Notes: generated from the letters alone by a model not told the origin. Numbered from the stretch's first letter, positions 10,794 to 19,072 are shown. The stretch: DNA of 64,000 nt from VFMC01 sp040398525 (GCA_040398525.1 JBBATY010000019.1:1-64000); one strand, 5' to 3'. Numbers and translations are program-made.

Positions 10794-11291
10794 ATGAGCA
10801 CAACGCCTCCGCCGCCCCCGCCGATGTCGCCGCCGCCCGGTGCCGTGCCGCCCATGTCGGGCGGTGCTCCCGGTTCCATCGGGCCCGGTGGGCGCCCACT
10901 CGCCTCGTTCGGCAGCCGCTTCCTCGCCTTCCTCATCGACTCGCTGGTCGCCTCGGCGTTCACCCTGCCGGGCTACCTGCTCGGCCTGTCCGACAGCGGT
11001 GCGCTCGATGCCCTCGGTGGCCTGCTGATCCTCGGCGGCACGGTGGCATTCATCATCCTCTACTGCAAGAAGGTCGCAGCAGGTCACAGCTGGGGCCAGC
11101 AGGTGGCCAAGGTGCAGGTGGTGAGCGCCACCAGTGGCGCGTTGCTCAGCCCGATGCAGGTGTTCGTGCGTCAGCTGTGCAAGATCATCTCCGGCTTCTT
11201 CTGCTACCTGGGCTTCTTCTGGATGATCTGGGACCCGAAGAAGCAGACCTGGCACGACAAGATCGTCAGCACCCAGGTCGTCGTCGGCTGA
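10794..11291 (+). CDS. RDD-family membrane protein, copy 1
   Basis: 165-residue protein with a proline/glycine-rich head (residues 1-35) and an RDD domain: FGSRFLAFLIDSLVAS opens the first membrane helix (R, D conserved), a second hydrophobic stretch follows at LGGLLILGGTVAFIILY, then GHSWGQQVAKVQVV and a last segment YLGFFWMIWDPKKQTWHDK. The closing W-D-x-x-x-Q-T-W-H-D-K is the family signature and recurs in all three copies here. RDD proteins have no settled function; transport or Na+/H+ exchange has been proposed for some. First of three tandem paralogues. Confidence 0.85.
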   Translation: MSTTPPPPPPMSPPPGAVPPMSGGAPGSIGPGGRPLASFGSRFLAFLIDSLVASAFTLPGYLLGLSDSGALDALGGLLILGGTVAFIILYCKKVAAGHSWGQQVAKVQVVSATSGALLSPMQVFVRQLCKIISGFFCYLGFFWMIWDPKKQTWHDKIVSTQVVVG

Positions 11292-11348
11292 CCCCGTCCT
11301 GCACGCCGTGAGCGGTCGGGGGTGAACCACCCCCGACGCACGACGACG

Positions 11349-11354
11349 TAGTGT
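11349..11354 (+). promoter_or_regulatory. -10 hexamer for RDD gene 2
   Basis: TAGTGT in the repeated string cgtagtgttcgcg, ending at the last base before the gap. By analogy with copy 1, the start codon of RDD gene 2 should lie about three bases into the gap. Confidence 0.4.
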
Positions 11355-11359
11355 TCGCG

Positions 11360-11459
11360 NNNNNNNNNNNNNNNNNNNNNNNNNNNNNNNNNNNNNNNNN
11401 NNNNNNNNNNNNNNNNNNNNNNNNNNNNNNNNNNNNNNNNNNNNNNNNNNNNNNNNNNN
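11360..11459. other. Assembly gap (100 N) inside the RDD array
   Basis: Fixed-size run of N over the 5' half of RDD copy 2. If copy 2 is as long as its neighbours (164-165 residues), the true gap is nearer 180 bases. Tandem repeats are a likely reason for the break. Confidence 0.99.
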
Positions 11460-11778
11460 CTGCCAAGGCGACCAACTGAAGGCGGGTTGGCTGATCGTCG
11501 GCATTCTCTCAGCGCTCATCGGCTTCGTCGTGGTCCTGTACCTCTTCGCCCGCTGGCTCGGCAAGGGCGCCACCCCGGCGATGAAGATGTTCAACCTGCG
11601 CCTCGTCGACGTCAACACCGGCACACCCGTCGGCACCGGCCGGGCGTTCGGGCGCATGCTGTTCGCGTCGTTCATCTCCGGTCAGATCTGTGGGCTCGGC
11701 TACCTGTGGGCCCTGTGGGACAAGCAGCGCCAGACCTGGCACGACAAGGTGATCAGCTCCGTGGTGGTGAAAGGCTGA
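11460..11778 (+). CDS. RDD-family membrane protein, copy 2, 5' part lost in gap
   Basis: The visible 105 residues start in frame at base 11461 (CQGDQLKAGWLIVGIL) and contain the second membrane helix, then ARWLGKGATPAMK, GRAFGRMLFASFISG and the closing WDKQRQTWHDK. It is closer to copy 3 than to copy 1: both share ARWLGKGATPxMK and PxGTGRAFGR. Two bases separate its stop from the ATG of copy 3, so copies 2 and 3 are probably co-translated. Confidence 0.85.
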
Positions 11779-11780
11779 CG

Positions 11781-12275
11781 ATGGCCGCGACGATGCCCGC
11801 CGGACGACGTCCGGCCGGACTGCTCAGCCGCTTCCTCGGCTTGCTCATCGACAACCTGCTGGTGTCGCTCATCACGCTTCCGCTGTCGCTGCCCGGTGTG
11901 CTGATGGTGCTGAAGGGCATCGAGGAGTGCGAGCAGGGCTCAGCGGGCGTCACCTGCACCGAGGACACCATCCGGATCGGATGGGTGCTCGGTGGTGCCG
12001 CCCTGTTGCTCATCGCGTTCGTCGTCCTCATCTGGCTCTACGCCCGGTGGCTGGGCAAGGGCGCCACCCCGGGCATGAAGATCACCGGCAACCGGTTGGT
12101 CGATGCCAACTCCGGTCTGCCGATCGGCACCGGGCGGGCCTTCGGGCGGGCGCTGTTCGCCAACCTCATCTCGCAGATGTTCTGCGCGCTCGGCTACCTG
12201 TGGGCGATCTGGGACGGCCGGCGCCAGACCTGGCACGACAAGGTCGTGGGCAGCGTGGTGGTGAAGGCCGACTGA
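11781..12275 (+). CDS. RDD-family membrane protein, copy 3
   Basis: 164-residue RDD protein: LLSRFLGLLIDNLLVS (first helix, R and D kept), a Cys-containing outer loop (ECEQGSAGVTC), a second helix GWVLGGAALLLIAFVVLIW, ARWLGKGATPGMK and the end WDGRRQTWHDK. The two loop cysteines could form a disulfide outside the cell. Copy 2 has at least one cysteine (CQGDQ) at the matching place, while copy 1 lacks this loop. No own promoter is seen. Confidence 0.87.
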   Translation: MAATMPAGRRPAGLLSRFLGLLIDNLLVSLITLPLSLPGVLMVLKGIEECEQGSAGVTCTEDTIRIGWVLGGAALLLIAFVVLIWLYARWLGKGATPGMKITGNRLVDANSGLPIGTGRAFGRALFANLISQMFCALGYLWAIWDGRRQTWHDKVVGSVVVKAD

Positions 12276-12283
12276 CGTAGCGG

Positions 12284-12289
12284 TACCGT
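12284..12289 (+). promoter_or_regulatory. -10 hexamer for leaderless metallophosphoesterase gene
   Basis: TACCGT, 7 bases before GTG 12297; no Shine-Dalgarno sequence. Confidence 0.5.
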
Positions 12290-12296
12290 CGTCGGC

Positions 12297-13301
12297 GTGG
12301 ACATCACCACTGTTGCCGACGACTTCGTCACCGCCCACGACGGCCTCGACGTCTACGAGCTCGACGGCCTCGAGCCCGACCACGAGTACGAGCTGCGCGG
12401 TGTGCGCGTGCGCACCCTGCCACGCCCGGGCGGGGCACTGCTGTGCCGCTTCGCGACCGTGAACGACGTCCACTTCGGCGAGCTCGAGTGCGGTCGCATC
12501 GACAACCACCCCGAGGGCCCGATCCAGCGGGTCGGGCCCGATGAGGACCCCTACCCCGAGACGATGAACCGCGGGGCAGTGGCCGAGATGCTGGCGGCCG
12601 ACCTGGCCGCGGTGATGGTGAAGGGCGACCTGTCCGTCGACGGCCGGCCCGACGAATGGGCGGCGTTCGAGGCGTGCTATCGCGACAGCTTCGGCGACCG
12701 CTTGCACGTGGTGCGCGGCAACCACGACAGCTACCAGGGCCAGGCCGAGTACGCGGGCGACCAGTGGATCGAGCTGCCCGGGGTGTCCGTGGCGCTGATG
12801 GACACGGCGATCCCCGGCAAGACCACGGGTTGGCTGAGCACCGAGCAGCTCGACTGGCTCGACACCCACGCGGCCAGCACCGACCGTCCGGTTGTGGTGA
12901 TGGGCCACCACCAGCAGTGGACCCCGTCGGGTGATGGCAGGCGCAGCGACGACTACTTCGGCCTGCACCCCGACCCGAGCGACGCGCTCACCGCGATCAT
13001 CGCCCGGCGGCGCTCGATCGTGGCCTACACCGCCGGCCACACCCACCGCCACCGCGTGCGCCGCATCGTCGACGGTGTGCCCACCATCGAGATCGGCTGT
13101 GTGAAGGACTTCCCGGGCACCTGGGCCGAGTACCGGGTGTACGAGGGTGGGCTGATGCAGGTGGTCCGCCGCATCAGCTCGGCGGCCGCACTGGCGTGGA
13201 GCGAGCGGTGCCGGCACCTCTACAGCGACTTCGGCGTCGACTACGAGAGCTACGCCCTCGGCACACTGGCCGACCGCTGCTTGGTGATCGACCTGCGATG
13301 A
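12297..13301 (+). CDS. Calcineurin-like metallophosphoesterase
   Basis: 334-residue cytoplasmic phosphoesterase (no signal peptide). All metal-site motifs are visible: NDVHFGE (motif I), VKGDLS (II), RGNHDS (III), GHHQQW (IV) and AGHTHRHR (V). This set is typical of cyclic-nucleotide phosphodiesterases and related phosphatases such as CpdA, but the substrate cannot be inferred. An N-terminal extension of about 55 residues precedes motif I. GTG 12297 fits the nearby -10 hexamer. The last bases overlap the following CoA transferase as ATGA, so both are one transcription unit. Confidence 0.88.
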   Translation: MDITTVADDFVTAHDGLDVYELDGLEPDHEYELRGVRVRTLPRPGGALLCRFATVNDVHFGELECGRIDNHPEGPIQRVGPDEDPYPETMNRGAVAEMLAADLAAVMVKGDLSVDGRPDEWAAFEACYRDSFGDRLHVVRGNHDSYQGQAEYAGDQWIELPGVSVALMDTAIPGKTTGWLSTEQLDWLDTHAASTDRPVVVMGHHQQWTPSGDGRRSDDYFGLHPDPSDALTAIIARRRSIVAYTAGHTHRHRVRRIVDGVPTIEIGCVKDFPGTWAEYRVYEGGLMQVVRRISSAAALAWSERCRHLYSDFGVDYESYALGTLADRCLVIDLR

Positions 13302-14449
13302 GCAACGCCCCGGAGTCGGCCCGCGGTGCTGCGAGCCGCGCCCCGCTGTCGGGGCTGCGGGTGATCGACATCTCCACCGTGCTCGCCGGGCCGAATGCAG
13401 CGCGCTACCTGGCCGACTTCGGCGCCGACGTCATCAAGGTCGAGCACCCCGAGCGCGGCGACACGCTGCGCAACCTGGCCTGGCGCGACCCCCGCGACGG
13501 CACCGGGATGTGGTGGAAGCTGGCGAACCGCAACAAGCGCACCATCGCGCTCGACCTGAAAGACGATGACGACCGCGCCGTGTTCTGGCGCCTCGTCGAC
13601 GAGGCCGATGTGCTCGTCGAGAACTTCCGCCCCGGCACGCTCGAACGATGGGGCCTCGGCCCGGACGAGCTGCACGCGCGCAACCCCCGGCTGGTGGTCA
13701 CGCGGGTCACGGGCTTCGGCCAGGACGGCCCCTACGCGGGCAGGGCCGGCTTCGCCACGATCGCCGAGGCGATGTCGGGCCTGAGCGCCCTGAGCGGTGA
13801 GCCCGATGGGCAGCCGCTGCTGCCGCCGATCGCGCTCACCGACGAGGTCACCGGCCTGGTGGCCGCGTTTGCCACGATGGTGGCCCTGCACAGCGGCGTC
13901 GGCCAGGTGGTCGACGTCAGCCTGCTCGAGAGCATCTTCCACCTGATGGGCCCGCTCGTGACACTCTTCGCGCTCACCGGCCAGCAGCAGCCGCGGCTCG
14001 GGGCGGGGCTGCCGTATTCGGTGCCGCGGGGCACCTACCGCTGCAGTGACGGCCACTGGGTGGCGGTGTCGACCAGTGCCGACAGTGTGGCCCGCCGCGT
14101 GATGGTGCTGCTCGGCCTGGGCGACGACCCGCGGTTCGCCACGGGTGCCGGGCGGATGGAGCACCGCGACGAGATCGAGGCCTCCATGCGCGCCTGGTGC
14201 GCGGCACGCACGCGCGACGAGGTGATCGGCATCTTCACCGCCGCCGAGGCTGCGGCGGGGCCGGTGATGGACATGGCCGACATCGCCGCCGACCCGCACT
14301 ACGCCGCACGGCAGGCGATCGTCGAGCTCGACGGCACCCCCATGCAGGGCCTGATCGCCCGGCTGAGTGCCACACCGGGCGAGCTGCGCTGGTCCGGCCG
14401 GGGGCGCGACGCCGACGGCGCCGACATCCGCGAGCACGGCTGGGGCTGA
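13298..14449 (+). CDS. Class III CoA transferase (CaiB/BaiF family)
   Basis: 383-residue family III CoA transferase that moves CoA between carboxylic acids. The N-terminus PLSGLRVIDISTVLAGPNAARYLADFGADVIKVE is standard (only key parts: LSGLRVID, ADFGADVIKVE). The likely catalytic aspartate lies in ALTDEVTG. ENFRPGTLERWGLG and VTGFGQDGPYAGRAGF follow the family pattern. Its substrate is unknown; thiolase and acyl-CoA carboxylase genes nearby hint at acyl-CoA metabolism. It starts within the phosphoesterase stop codon and converges on msrA. Confidence 0.92.
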   Translation: MSNAPESARGAASRAPLSGLRVIDISTVLAGPNAARYLADFGADVIKVEHPERGDTLRNLAWRDPRDGTGMWWKLANRNKRTIALDLKDDDDRAVFWRLVDEADVLVENFRPGTLERWGLGPDELHARNPRLVVTRVTGFGQDGPYAGRAGFATIAEAMSGLSALSGEPDGQPLLPPIALTDEVTGLVAAFATMVALHSGVGQVVDVSLLESIFHLMGPLVTLFALTGQQQPRLGAGLPYSVPRGTYRCSDGHWVAVSTSADSVARRVMVLLGLGDDPRFATGAGRMEHRDEIEASMRAWCAARTRDEVIGIFTAAEAAAGPVMDMADIAADPHYAARQAIVELDGTPMQGLIARLSATPGELRWSGRGRDADGADIREHGWG

Positions 14450-14492
14450 GCCCCGAGCGGCAGCCTCGCGTGGCCCTCAGGGCCCCCGGTGG

Positions 14493-15140
14493 TCAGGTGG
14501 CGATGCCGATCGGGCAGCTCACGCCCGTGCCACCGATACCGCAGTAGCCGTTGGGGTTCTTGCCCAGGTACTGCTGGTGGTACGGCTCGGCGTAGAAGAA
14601 GTCGCCCGCCATCGCGATCTCGGTGGTGATCGAGCCGTAGCCGGCCGCGGCGAGCCGCTCCTGGAACACGTCCCTGCTGGCCAGCGCTGCGGCGAGCTGC
14701 GCCTCGGTCGTGGCGTAGGCGGCCGACCGGTACTGCGTGCCGATGTCGTTGCCCTGGCGCATGCCCTGAGTGGGGTCGTGGTTCTCCCAGAACACGCGCA
14801 GCAGCTGGTCGTAGCTGATCTCCTCCGGGTGGAACACCACGAGCACGACCTCGGTGTGGCCGGTGAGCGCACTGCAGGTCTCTTCGTAGGTGGGGTTCGG
14901 CGTGTAGCCACCCGCATAGCCGACAGCCGTCGAGTACACGCCCGGGGTCTGCCAGAACTTGCGCTCGGCACCCCAGAAGCAACCCATGCCGAACACCGCG
15001 GTCTCGTAGCCCTCCGGCCACGGCCCGACGAGCGGGGCGCCGTTCACGTAGTGCCGCTCGGGCACGGGCATGGTCTGGTCGGTACGACCGGGCAGCGCCT
15101 CGGCAGGGTCGACCATCTGGGTCTTCTTGTTCCAGAACAT
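14493..15140 (-). CDS. msrA: Peptide methionine sulfoxide reductase MsrA
   Basis: 215 residues; reduces methionine-S-sulfoxide in proteins and free methionine. The active-site motif GCFWGAE is at about residues 53-59, and the family signatures TAVGYAGG, GHTEVV and FWENHDPTQGMRQGNDIGTQYRSA are all present. Resolving cysteines are probably those in GYCGIGGTGVSCP at the C-terminus. ATG 15140 lies 6 bases after a TAGCCT hexamer, so it is leaderless. It is divergent from the acetyltransferase gene with a very short shared promoter region. Confidence 0.96.
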   Translation of the reverse strand: MFWNKKTQMVDPAEALPGRTDQTMPVPERHYVNGAPLVGPWPEGYETAVFGMGCFWGAERKFWQTPGVYSTAVGYAGGYTPNPTYEETCSALTGHTEVVLVVFHPEEISYDQLLRVFWENHDPTQGMRQGNDIGTQYRSAAYATTEAQLAAALASRDVFQERLAAAGYGSITTEIAMAGDFFYAEPYHQQYLGKNPNGYCGIGGTGVSCPIGIAT

Positions 15141-15146
15141 GTCGAC

Positions 15147-15152
15147 AGGCTA
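15147..15152 (-). promoter_or_regulatory. -10 hexamer for leaderless msrA
   Basis: TAGCCT on the minus strand, 6 bases before the msrA ATG. The opposite-strand hexamer TACCGT (15161-15166) is only 8 bases away, so both divergent promoters overlap. Confidence 0.55.
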
Positions 15153-15160
15153 CGGCTGGC

Positions 15161-15166
15161 TACCGT
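15161..15166 (+). promoter_or_regulatory. -10 hexamer for leaderless acetyltransferase gene
   Basis: TACCGT, 8 bases before GTG 15175; no Shine-Dalgarno sequence. Confidence 0.5.
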
Positions 15167-15174
15167 CGCGTGTC

Positions 15175-15660
15175 GTGCTGATCCGCGACACCGTCATCGC
15201 CGACCTCGACGCCGCCCTGGCGCTCAACAACGCCAACGTGCCCGAGCTCAACGAGCTCGACCGGGCCGAGATCGAGCGCCTCGTCGGCATGGCCGAGGTG
15301 GCGCTCACGGCCGAGGTCGACGGAGCGTTCGCCGGGTTCTGCATCGTCTTCGCACCCGGCGCCGACTACGGCAGCCTCAACTACGGCTGGTTCAGCCGCA
15401 CGTACACCGACTTCGTCTACCTCGATCGCATCGCCGTCGACCCGGCGTTCCGCCGGTACGGCATCGGTCGCGGCTTCTACGCCGAGCTCATCGGCCGGCT
15501 GACGGGCCGGTTCCCGCTGCTGACCTGCGAGGTGAACGTCCGCCCCTACAACGAGGCGAGCCTGAACTTCCACCACTCCGTCGGGTTCCGCGAGGTCGGC
15601 CAGCAGGACACCGACGGCGGCAAGAAGACGGTCAGCCTGCTCGCCCTGCCCCTCGGCTGA
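15175..15660 (+). CDS. GNAT-family N-acetyltransferase
   Basis: 161-residue acetyltransferase using acetyl-CoA. The fold shows VYLDRIAVDPAFRRYGIGRGFY, with R-R-x-G-x-G-R as the pyrophosphate-binding loop, and NVRPYNEASLNFHHSVGF near the end, the usual GNAT motif B. Acceptor substrate unknown. GTG 15175 fits the -10 spacing; it ends five bases before the convergent amidase gene. Confidence 0.85.
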   Translation: MLIRDTVIADLDAALALNNANVPELNELDRAEIERLVGMAEVALTAEVDGAFAGFCIVFAPGADYGSLNYGWFSRTYTDFVYLDRIAVDPAFRRYGIGRGFYAELIGRLTGRFPLLTCEVNVRPYNEASLNFHHSVGFREVGQQDTDGGKKTVSLLALPLG

Positions 15661-15664
15661 GCGG

Positions 15665-16465
15665 TCAGCGGCGGTCCTGCAGGAAACGGAACCGGTCGCG
15701 CACCGCCGCCACGTGGGTGGGCGACACGTCGGCGAGCAGGATGCTCTCGGTGTGCGCCGCCGTGGCGAGCAGCTCGCCGAGCGGGTCGACGATGCGGCTG
15801 TCGCCCGAGTAGACGAGCGAGCCGCCCGTGCCCACCCGGTTGCAGCCCACGACGTAGGCCTGGTTCTCGATCGCCCGCGCCTGGAGCAGGCTCATCCAGT
15901 GGGTGCGCCTGGCCTCGGGCCAGTTGGCCGGCACCAGGTACACGTCGGTGGTGGGCGCGAGCTGCCAGAACTCGTCGGCGAAGCGCAGGTCGTAGCAGAC
16001 GAACAGGGTGAGCCGCAGGCCGAGCACCTCCACCTGGGTGAAGCTGTCGCCGGCGCGGAAGTGCTTGTCCTCGCCACCGAAGCTGAACGGGTGGATCTTG
16101 CGGTAGCGGTGCTGCTCGCCGTTGGGCCCGGCCAGCACGAACACGTTGTGGGGGCGCCGGTCGTCGGCGGGCGCATCGGGCGCCACCTCCGGGCACGATC
16201 CGCCGACCCACACCCCGTGACGGCGCGCCTGCTCGGCGAGGAACTGCGACGAGGGGCCACCGGTCGCCTCGCCGAGGTCGTCGCGGTCGGTGGCAAAACC
16301 GGTGGAGAACGTCTCGGTGAGCACCACCAACTGCGCGCCCGAGGCCGCTGCCCCGGCCACCATCGGGGCCAGCAGGGCGAAGTTCGTGTCGCGGTCGCAC
16401 CAGGCGATGTCGTGCTGGATCGCAGCGACGCGCACCCGGTCGGCGTGGTCGGTGACGTTGCTCAT
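15665..16465 (-). CDS. Nitrilase-family omega-amidase (YafV-like)
   Basis: 266-residue carbon-nitrogen hydrolase. The Glu-Lys-Cys triad is visible: Glu in VVLTETFSTGF, Lys in YRKIHPFSFGGEDKHF, Cys in LFVCYDLRF. The KIHPFSFGGEDKHF-type segment is typical of the omega-amidase YafV group, which deamidates 2-oxoglutaramate and 2-oxosuccinamate. Its ATG overlaps the stop of the upstream aminotransferase (ATGA). Pairing of an omega-amidase with a glutamine-using aminotransferase is known and pulls the transamination forward; that joint role is inferred here. Confidence 0.88.
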   Translation of the reverse strand: MSNVTDHADRVRVAAIQHDIAWCDRDTNFALLAPMVAGAAASGAQLVVLTETFSTGFATDRDDLGEATGGPSSQFLAEQARRHGVWVGGSCPEVAPDAPADDRRPHNVFVLAGPNGEQHRYRKIHPFSFGGEDKHFRAGDSFTQVEVLGLRLTLFVCYDLRFADEFWQLAPTTDVYLVPANWPEARRTHWMSLLQARAIENQAYVVGCNRVGTGGSLVYSGDSRIVDPLGELLATAAHTESILLADVSPTHVAAVRDRFRFLQDRR

Positions 16466-17637
16466 GCGGCCATCCCCTTCAGGCGAGCCACGGCCTCGTC
16501 GAGCACCTCGGGCCGCTTGCAGAACGCGAAGCGCACCAGGTGTCGGCCCTCGTGGCGGTTGGCGTAGAACACCTCGTTGGGGATGGCCACCACACCACAT
16601 CGGTGGGGCAGCTCGCGGCAGAAGGCCATCCCGTCGCCGTCGGGCCGCACCGGGCGGATGTCGACGGTGACGAAGTAGGTGCCCGAGGTGGGGTACACCG
16701 TGAACCCGGCGGCCTCGAGGCCGGGCAGCAGCCGGTCGCGCTTGGCCTGCAGGTCGGCGGCCAGGTCGGTGAAGAACGACACCGGCAGGCCGAGGCCACG
16801 AGCGATGCCGAACTGGAACGGCCCCCCGTTCACGAAGGTGAGGAACTGCTTGGCGGTGCGCGCCGCGGTGACCAGGTGGGCCGGACCGCACAGCCAGCCG
16901 ATCTTCCAGCCGGTGGTGTTGAAGGTCTTGCCGCCGGACGAGATGCTGAGCGTGCGGTCGCGCATGCCGGGCACGGTGGCCATGGCGATGTGCTCGGCAC
17001 CGTCGAACACCAGGTGCTCGTACACCTCGTCGGTGACCACGGTGAGGTCGAACTCGATGGCGAGGTCGGCGATGGCCTGCATCTCGGCACGGTCGAGCAC
17101 CTTGCCCGTGGGGTTGTGCGGCGTGTTGACGAGCAGCAGCTTCGTCTTGGGTGTGATGGCGGCACGCAGCTCGGCGGGGTCGAAGCCATAGCCGGGCGGA
17201 CGCAGCGTCACCGGGCGAGCCACGGCCCCGGCGAGGGCGATGCACGCCTGGTAACTGTCGTACATCGGCTCGAACAGCACCACCTCGTCGCCGGTGTCGA
17301 GCATGCCGAGCAGGGCTCCGGCGAGGGCCTCGGTGGCGCCAGCGGTGACGAGCACCTCGCTGTCGGGGTCGTACGACAGGCCGTAGAACAGCTGCTGGTG
17401 CGCGGCGATCGCCTGGCGCAGCACCGGGAAGCCCGGCCCCGGCGGGTACTGGTTGTTGCCCGAATTGATGGCCTCGATCGCCGCATCGAGCACCTCGCGG
17501 GGGCCCTCGGTGTCGGGGAAGCCCTGGCCCAGGTTGACGCTGCCCGTCGACACCGCGAGCGCGCTCATCTCGGCGAAGATCGTGGTGCCGAAGCCCTGCA
17601 GCTTGGCGGTGAGCGATGGGTTGCGCAGCGACGACAC
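16462..17637 (-). CDS. Class I/II pyridoxal-phosphate aminotransferase
   Basis: 391-residue fold-type I aminotransferase of the kynurenine/glutamine/methionine aminotransferase group. Seen are NLGQGFPDTEGP, NQYPPGPGFPVLRQAIA, NTPHNPTGKV, DEVYEHLVFDG and the PLP lysine in SSGGKTFNTTGWKIGW; the C-terminal Arg is in VRFAFCKR. Combined with the overlapping omega-amidase, it may run glutamine-dependent transamination, for example of the 2-oxo acid formed in methionine salvage. GTG 17637 follows TACGCT by 6 bases, so the transcript is probably leaderless. Confidence 0.9.
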   Translation of the reverse strand: MSSLRNPSLTAKLQGFGTTIFAEMSALAVSTGSVNLGQGFPDTEGPREVLDAAIEAINSGNNQYPPGPGFPVLRQAIAAHQQLFYGLSYDPDSEVLVTAGATEALAGALLGMLDTGDEVVLFEPMYDSYQACIALAGAVARPVTLRPPGYGFDPAELRAAITPKTKLLLVNTPHNPTGKVLDRAEMQAIADLAIEFDLTVVTDEVYEHLVFDGAEHIAMATVPGMRDRTLSISSGGKTFNTTGWKIGWLCGPAHLVTAARTAKQFLTFVNGGPFQFGIARGLGLPVSFFTDLAADLQAKRDRLLPGLEAAGFTVYPTSGTYFVTVDIRPVRPDGDGMAFCRELPHRCGVVAIPNEVFYANRHEGRHLVRFAFCKRPEVLDEAVARLKGMAA

Positions 17638-17643
17638 GGACCC

Positions 17644-17649
17644 AGCGTA
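17644..17649 (-). promoter_or_regulatory. -10 hexamer for leaderless aminotransferase gene
   Basis: TACGCT on the minus strand, 6 bases before GTG 17637. Confidence 0.5.
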
Positions 17650-17664
17650 CGCGCGCTGCAGCGG

Positions 17665-18630
17665 TCAGCCGCCGTCCGCAGGCACGGTCGTGGTCGTCGT
17701 CGAGGCCGGTGGGACAGGGGGCGTCGTCGTTGAGCCGAGCGATGGCAGCAGCGACGACGGGTCGAGGATGAAGCCTTCGCCCGACGGTATGAGCGCGATC
17801 TGGATCTTGTCGGCCAGGCGCTCGATGGCCAGGTAGCGCAGGACCGCGTCGTCGAGCGAGGCCGAGATCAACTCGTTGGCCTCGGCGACGCCTTCGGCGC
17901 GGATGATCTCGGCGTCGCGCTCACCGCGGGCCCGCTCACGGACCTGGTCGGCGACGGCCCGTTCCGACGCGACGCGTTCGACTTCGCGCTTGGCGTTCTC
18001 GGTGGCGACCTGCTTCTCCTCGATCGCCCGCTTGAACTCGGGTTGGAAGTCGATGTTGTCGATCAACAGGTCCGACACCGTGACCGAGTACGGCTCGAGA
18101 TCGGCAGCGAGCTTGTCGCGGATCGCCCGACGGATCACCTCGCGGTTGGGGATGATGTCGACGGTCGAGTACTTCGCCGTCTCCGACTTGGAGTAGTTCG
18201 CGACTCGCGGCGGGATGAGGACCTCGAACCAGTTGGTCCCGACCTCACGGAACAGTCGTTGCACGGCGTTGGACGACAGCGAGTAGTTGACGGTGATGCT
18301 GAGGAACACGTCCTGGGTCTCGGCCGATGCCGCCGTGACATCGCCGAAGGTCGCGCGCTGGGTCCTGATGTTCGCCTTGACGACGCGTTCCCATGGAGCG
18401 ATGAGCGCGATGCCCTCGCTGCGTTGGCCGACGATCTCGCCGAAGCGGTAGACGACACCGACTTCGCCGGCAGGGATCGGCTTGACCGACGCTCCGACAG
18501 TAGCCAGCACCATCACGACGACGATGCCGGCGATCAACCCCTTGCGGAGCACCGCTGGCTCGCGCGGGACGAGGAAGACGACGGCGAGGAGGCCGACGAT
18601 CGCCATGCCGATGAACACGATCCAGGTCAT
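17665..18630 (-). CDS. Prohibitin/SPFH-family membrane protein
   Basis: 321-residue protein with two N-terminal membrane segments (about residues 2-20 and 32-48) followed by an SPFH (prohibitin) domain: PAGEVGVVYRFGEI, the beta-rich part with QDVFLSITVNYSL, and a long charged coiled coil (about 200-265: KRAIEEKQVATENAKREVERV region). A Ser/Thr/Pro-rich tail ends it (SLGSTTTPPVPPASTTTT). Such proteins form ring-like assemblies at membranes and often influence membrane proteases, but no protease gene is adjacent. It starts one base after the cytidine deaminase stop, so both share a transcript. Confidence 0.88.
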   Translation of the reverse strand: MTWIVFIGMAIVGLLAVVFLVPREPAVLRKGLIAGIVVVMVLATVGASVKPIPAGEVGVVYRFGEIVGQRSEGIALIAPWERVVKANIRTQRATFGDVTAASAETQDVFLSITVNYSLSSNAVQRLFREVGTNWFEVLIPPRVANYSKSETAKYSTVDIIPNREVIRRAIRDKLAADLEPYSVTVSDLLIDNIDFQPEFKRAIEEKQVATENAKREVERVASERAVADQVRERARGERDAEIIRAEGVAEANELISASLDDAVLRYLAIERLADKIQIALIPSGEGFILDPSSLLPSLGSTTTPPVPPASTTTTTVPADGG

Positions 18631-18631
18631 G

Positions 18632-19066
18632 TCAGAACCCCTCCAGATTCTCCGGGCCGAACGAGTACGGCAACAACTGGTCGAGCGTCAGCGTGAGCCG
18701 AATCCCATCGGGTCCGCAGGTATGCACCGGCGTGTCCAGCGCGGCGAACTCGCGGATGCGCTGTCGGCAACCGCCACAGCACGACGCCAGTCGCTCGCCA
18801 TCGGCCACCACGAGCACTTCGATGATCTGGTGCTCACCGGCTCCGATCATCGCGCTGATGGCGCTCGCCTCGGCGCAACACCCCTGCGGATAGGCAGCGT
18901 TCTCGACGTTGCAGCCCACGTAGATCGCCCCGTTCGCCGCACGGATCGCAGCGCCGACCTGATAGTTCGAGTAGGGCGCGTAGGCGCGGCGTTGGATGGC
19001 CAGTGCGGCCTCGAACAGCTCACGCACGGCCGGCGTCATCGCCGCAACGGGAATCGACGGCTCCAT
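18632..19066 (-). CDS. cdd: Cytidine deaminase
   Basis: 144-residue zinc enzyme deaminating cytidine and deoxycytidine in pyrimidine salvage. The N-terminal AYAPYSNYQVGAAI is the substrate segment; zinc and catalytic residues are in CCAEASAI (Cys, Glu) and CCGGCRQRIREF (two Cys). ATG 19066 lies 6 bases after TAGGGT, so the transcript is probably leaderless and continues into the prohibitin-like gene. Confidence 0.95.
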   Translation of the reverse strand: MEPSIPVAAMTPAVRELFEAALAIQRRAYAPYSNYQVGAAIRAANGAIYVGCNVENAAYPQGCCAEASAISAMIGAGEHQIIEVLVVADGERLASCCGGCRQRIREFAALDTPVHTCGPDGIRLTLTLDQLLPYSFGPENLEGF

Positions 19067-19072
19067 CTCGCG

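Noticed and set aside
14472..14484. GGCCCT-C-AGGGCC as a terminator between the CoA transferase and msrA
   Set aside because: Arms meet with a one-base centre, too tight for a good hairpin, and no T-run follows.
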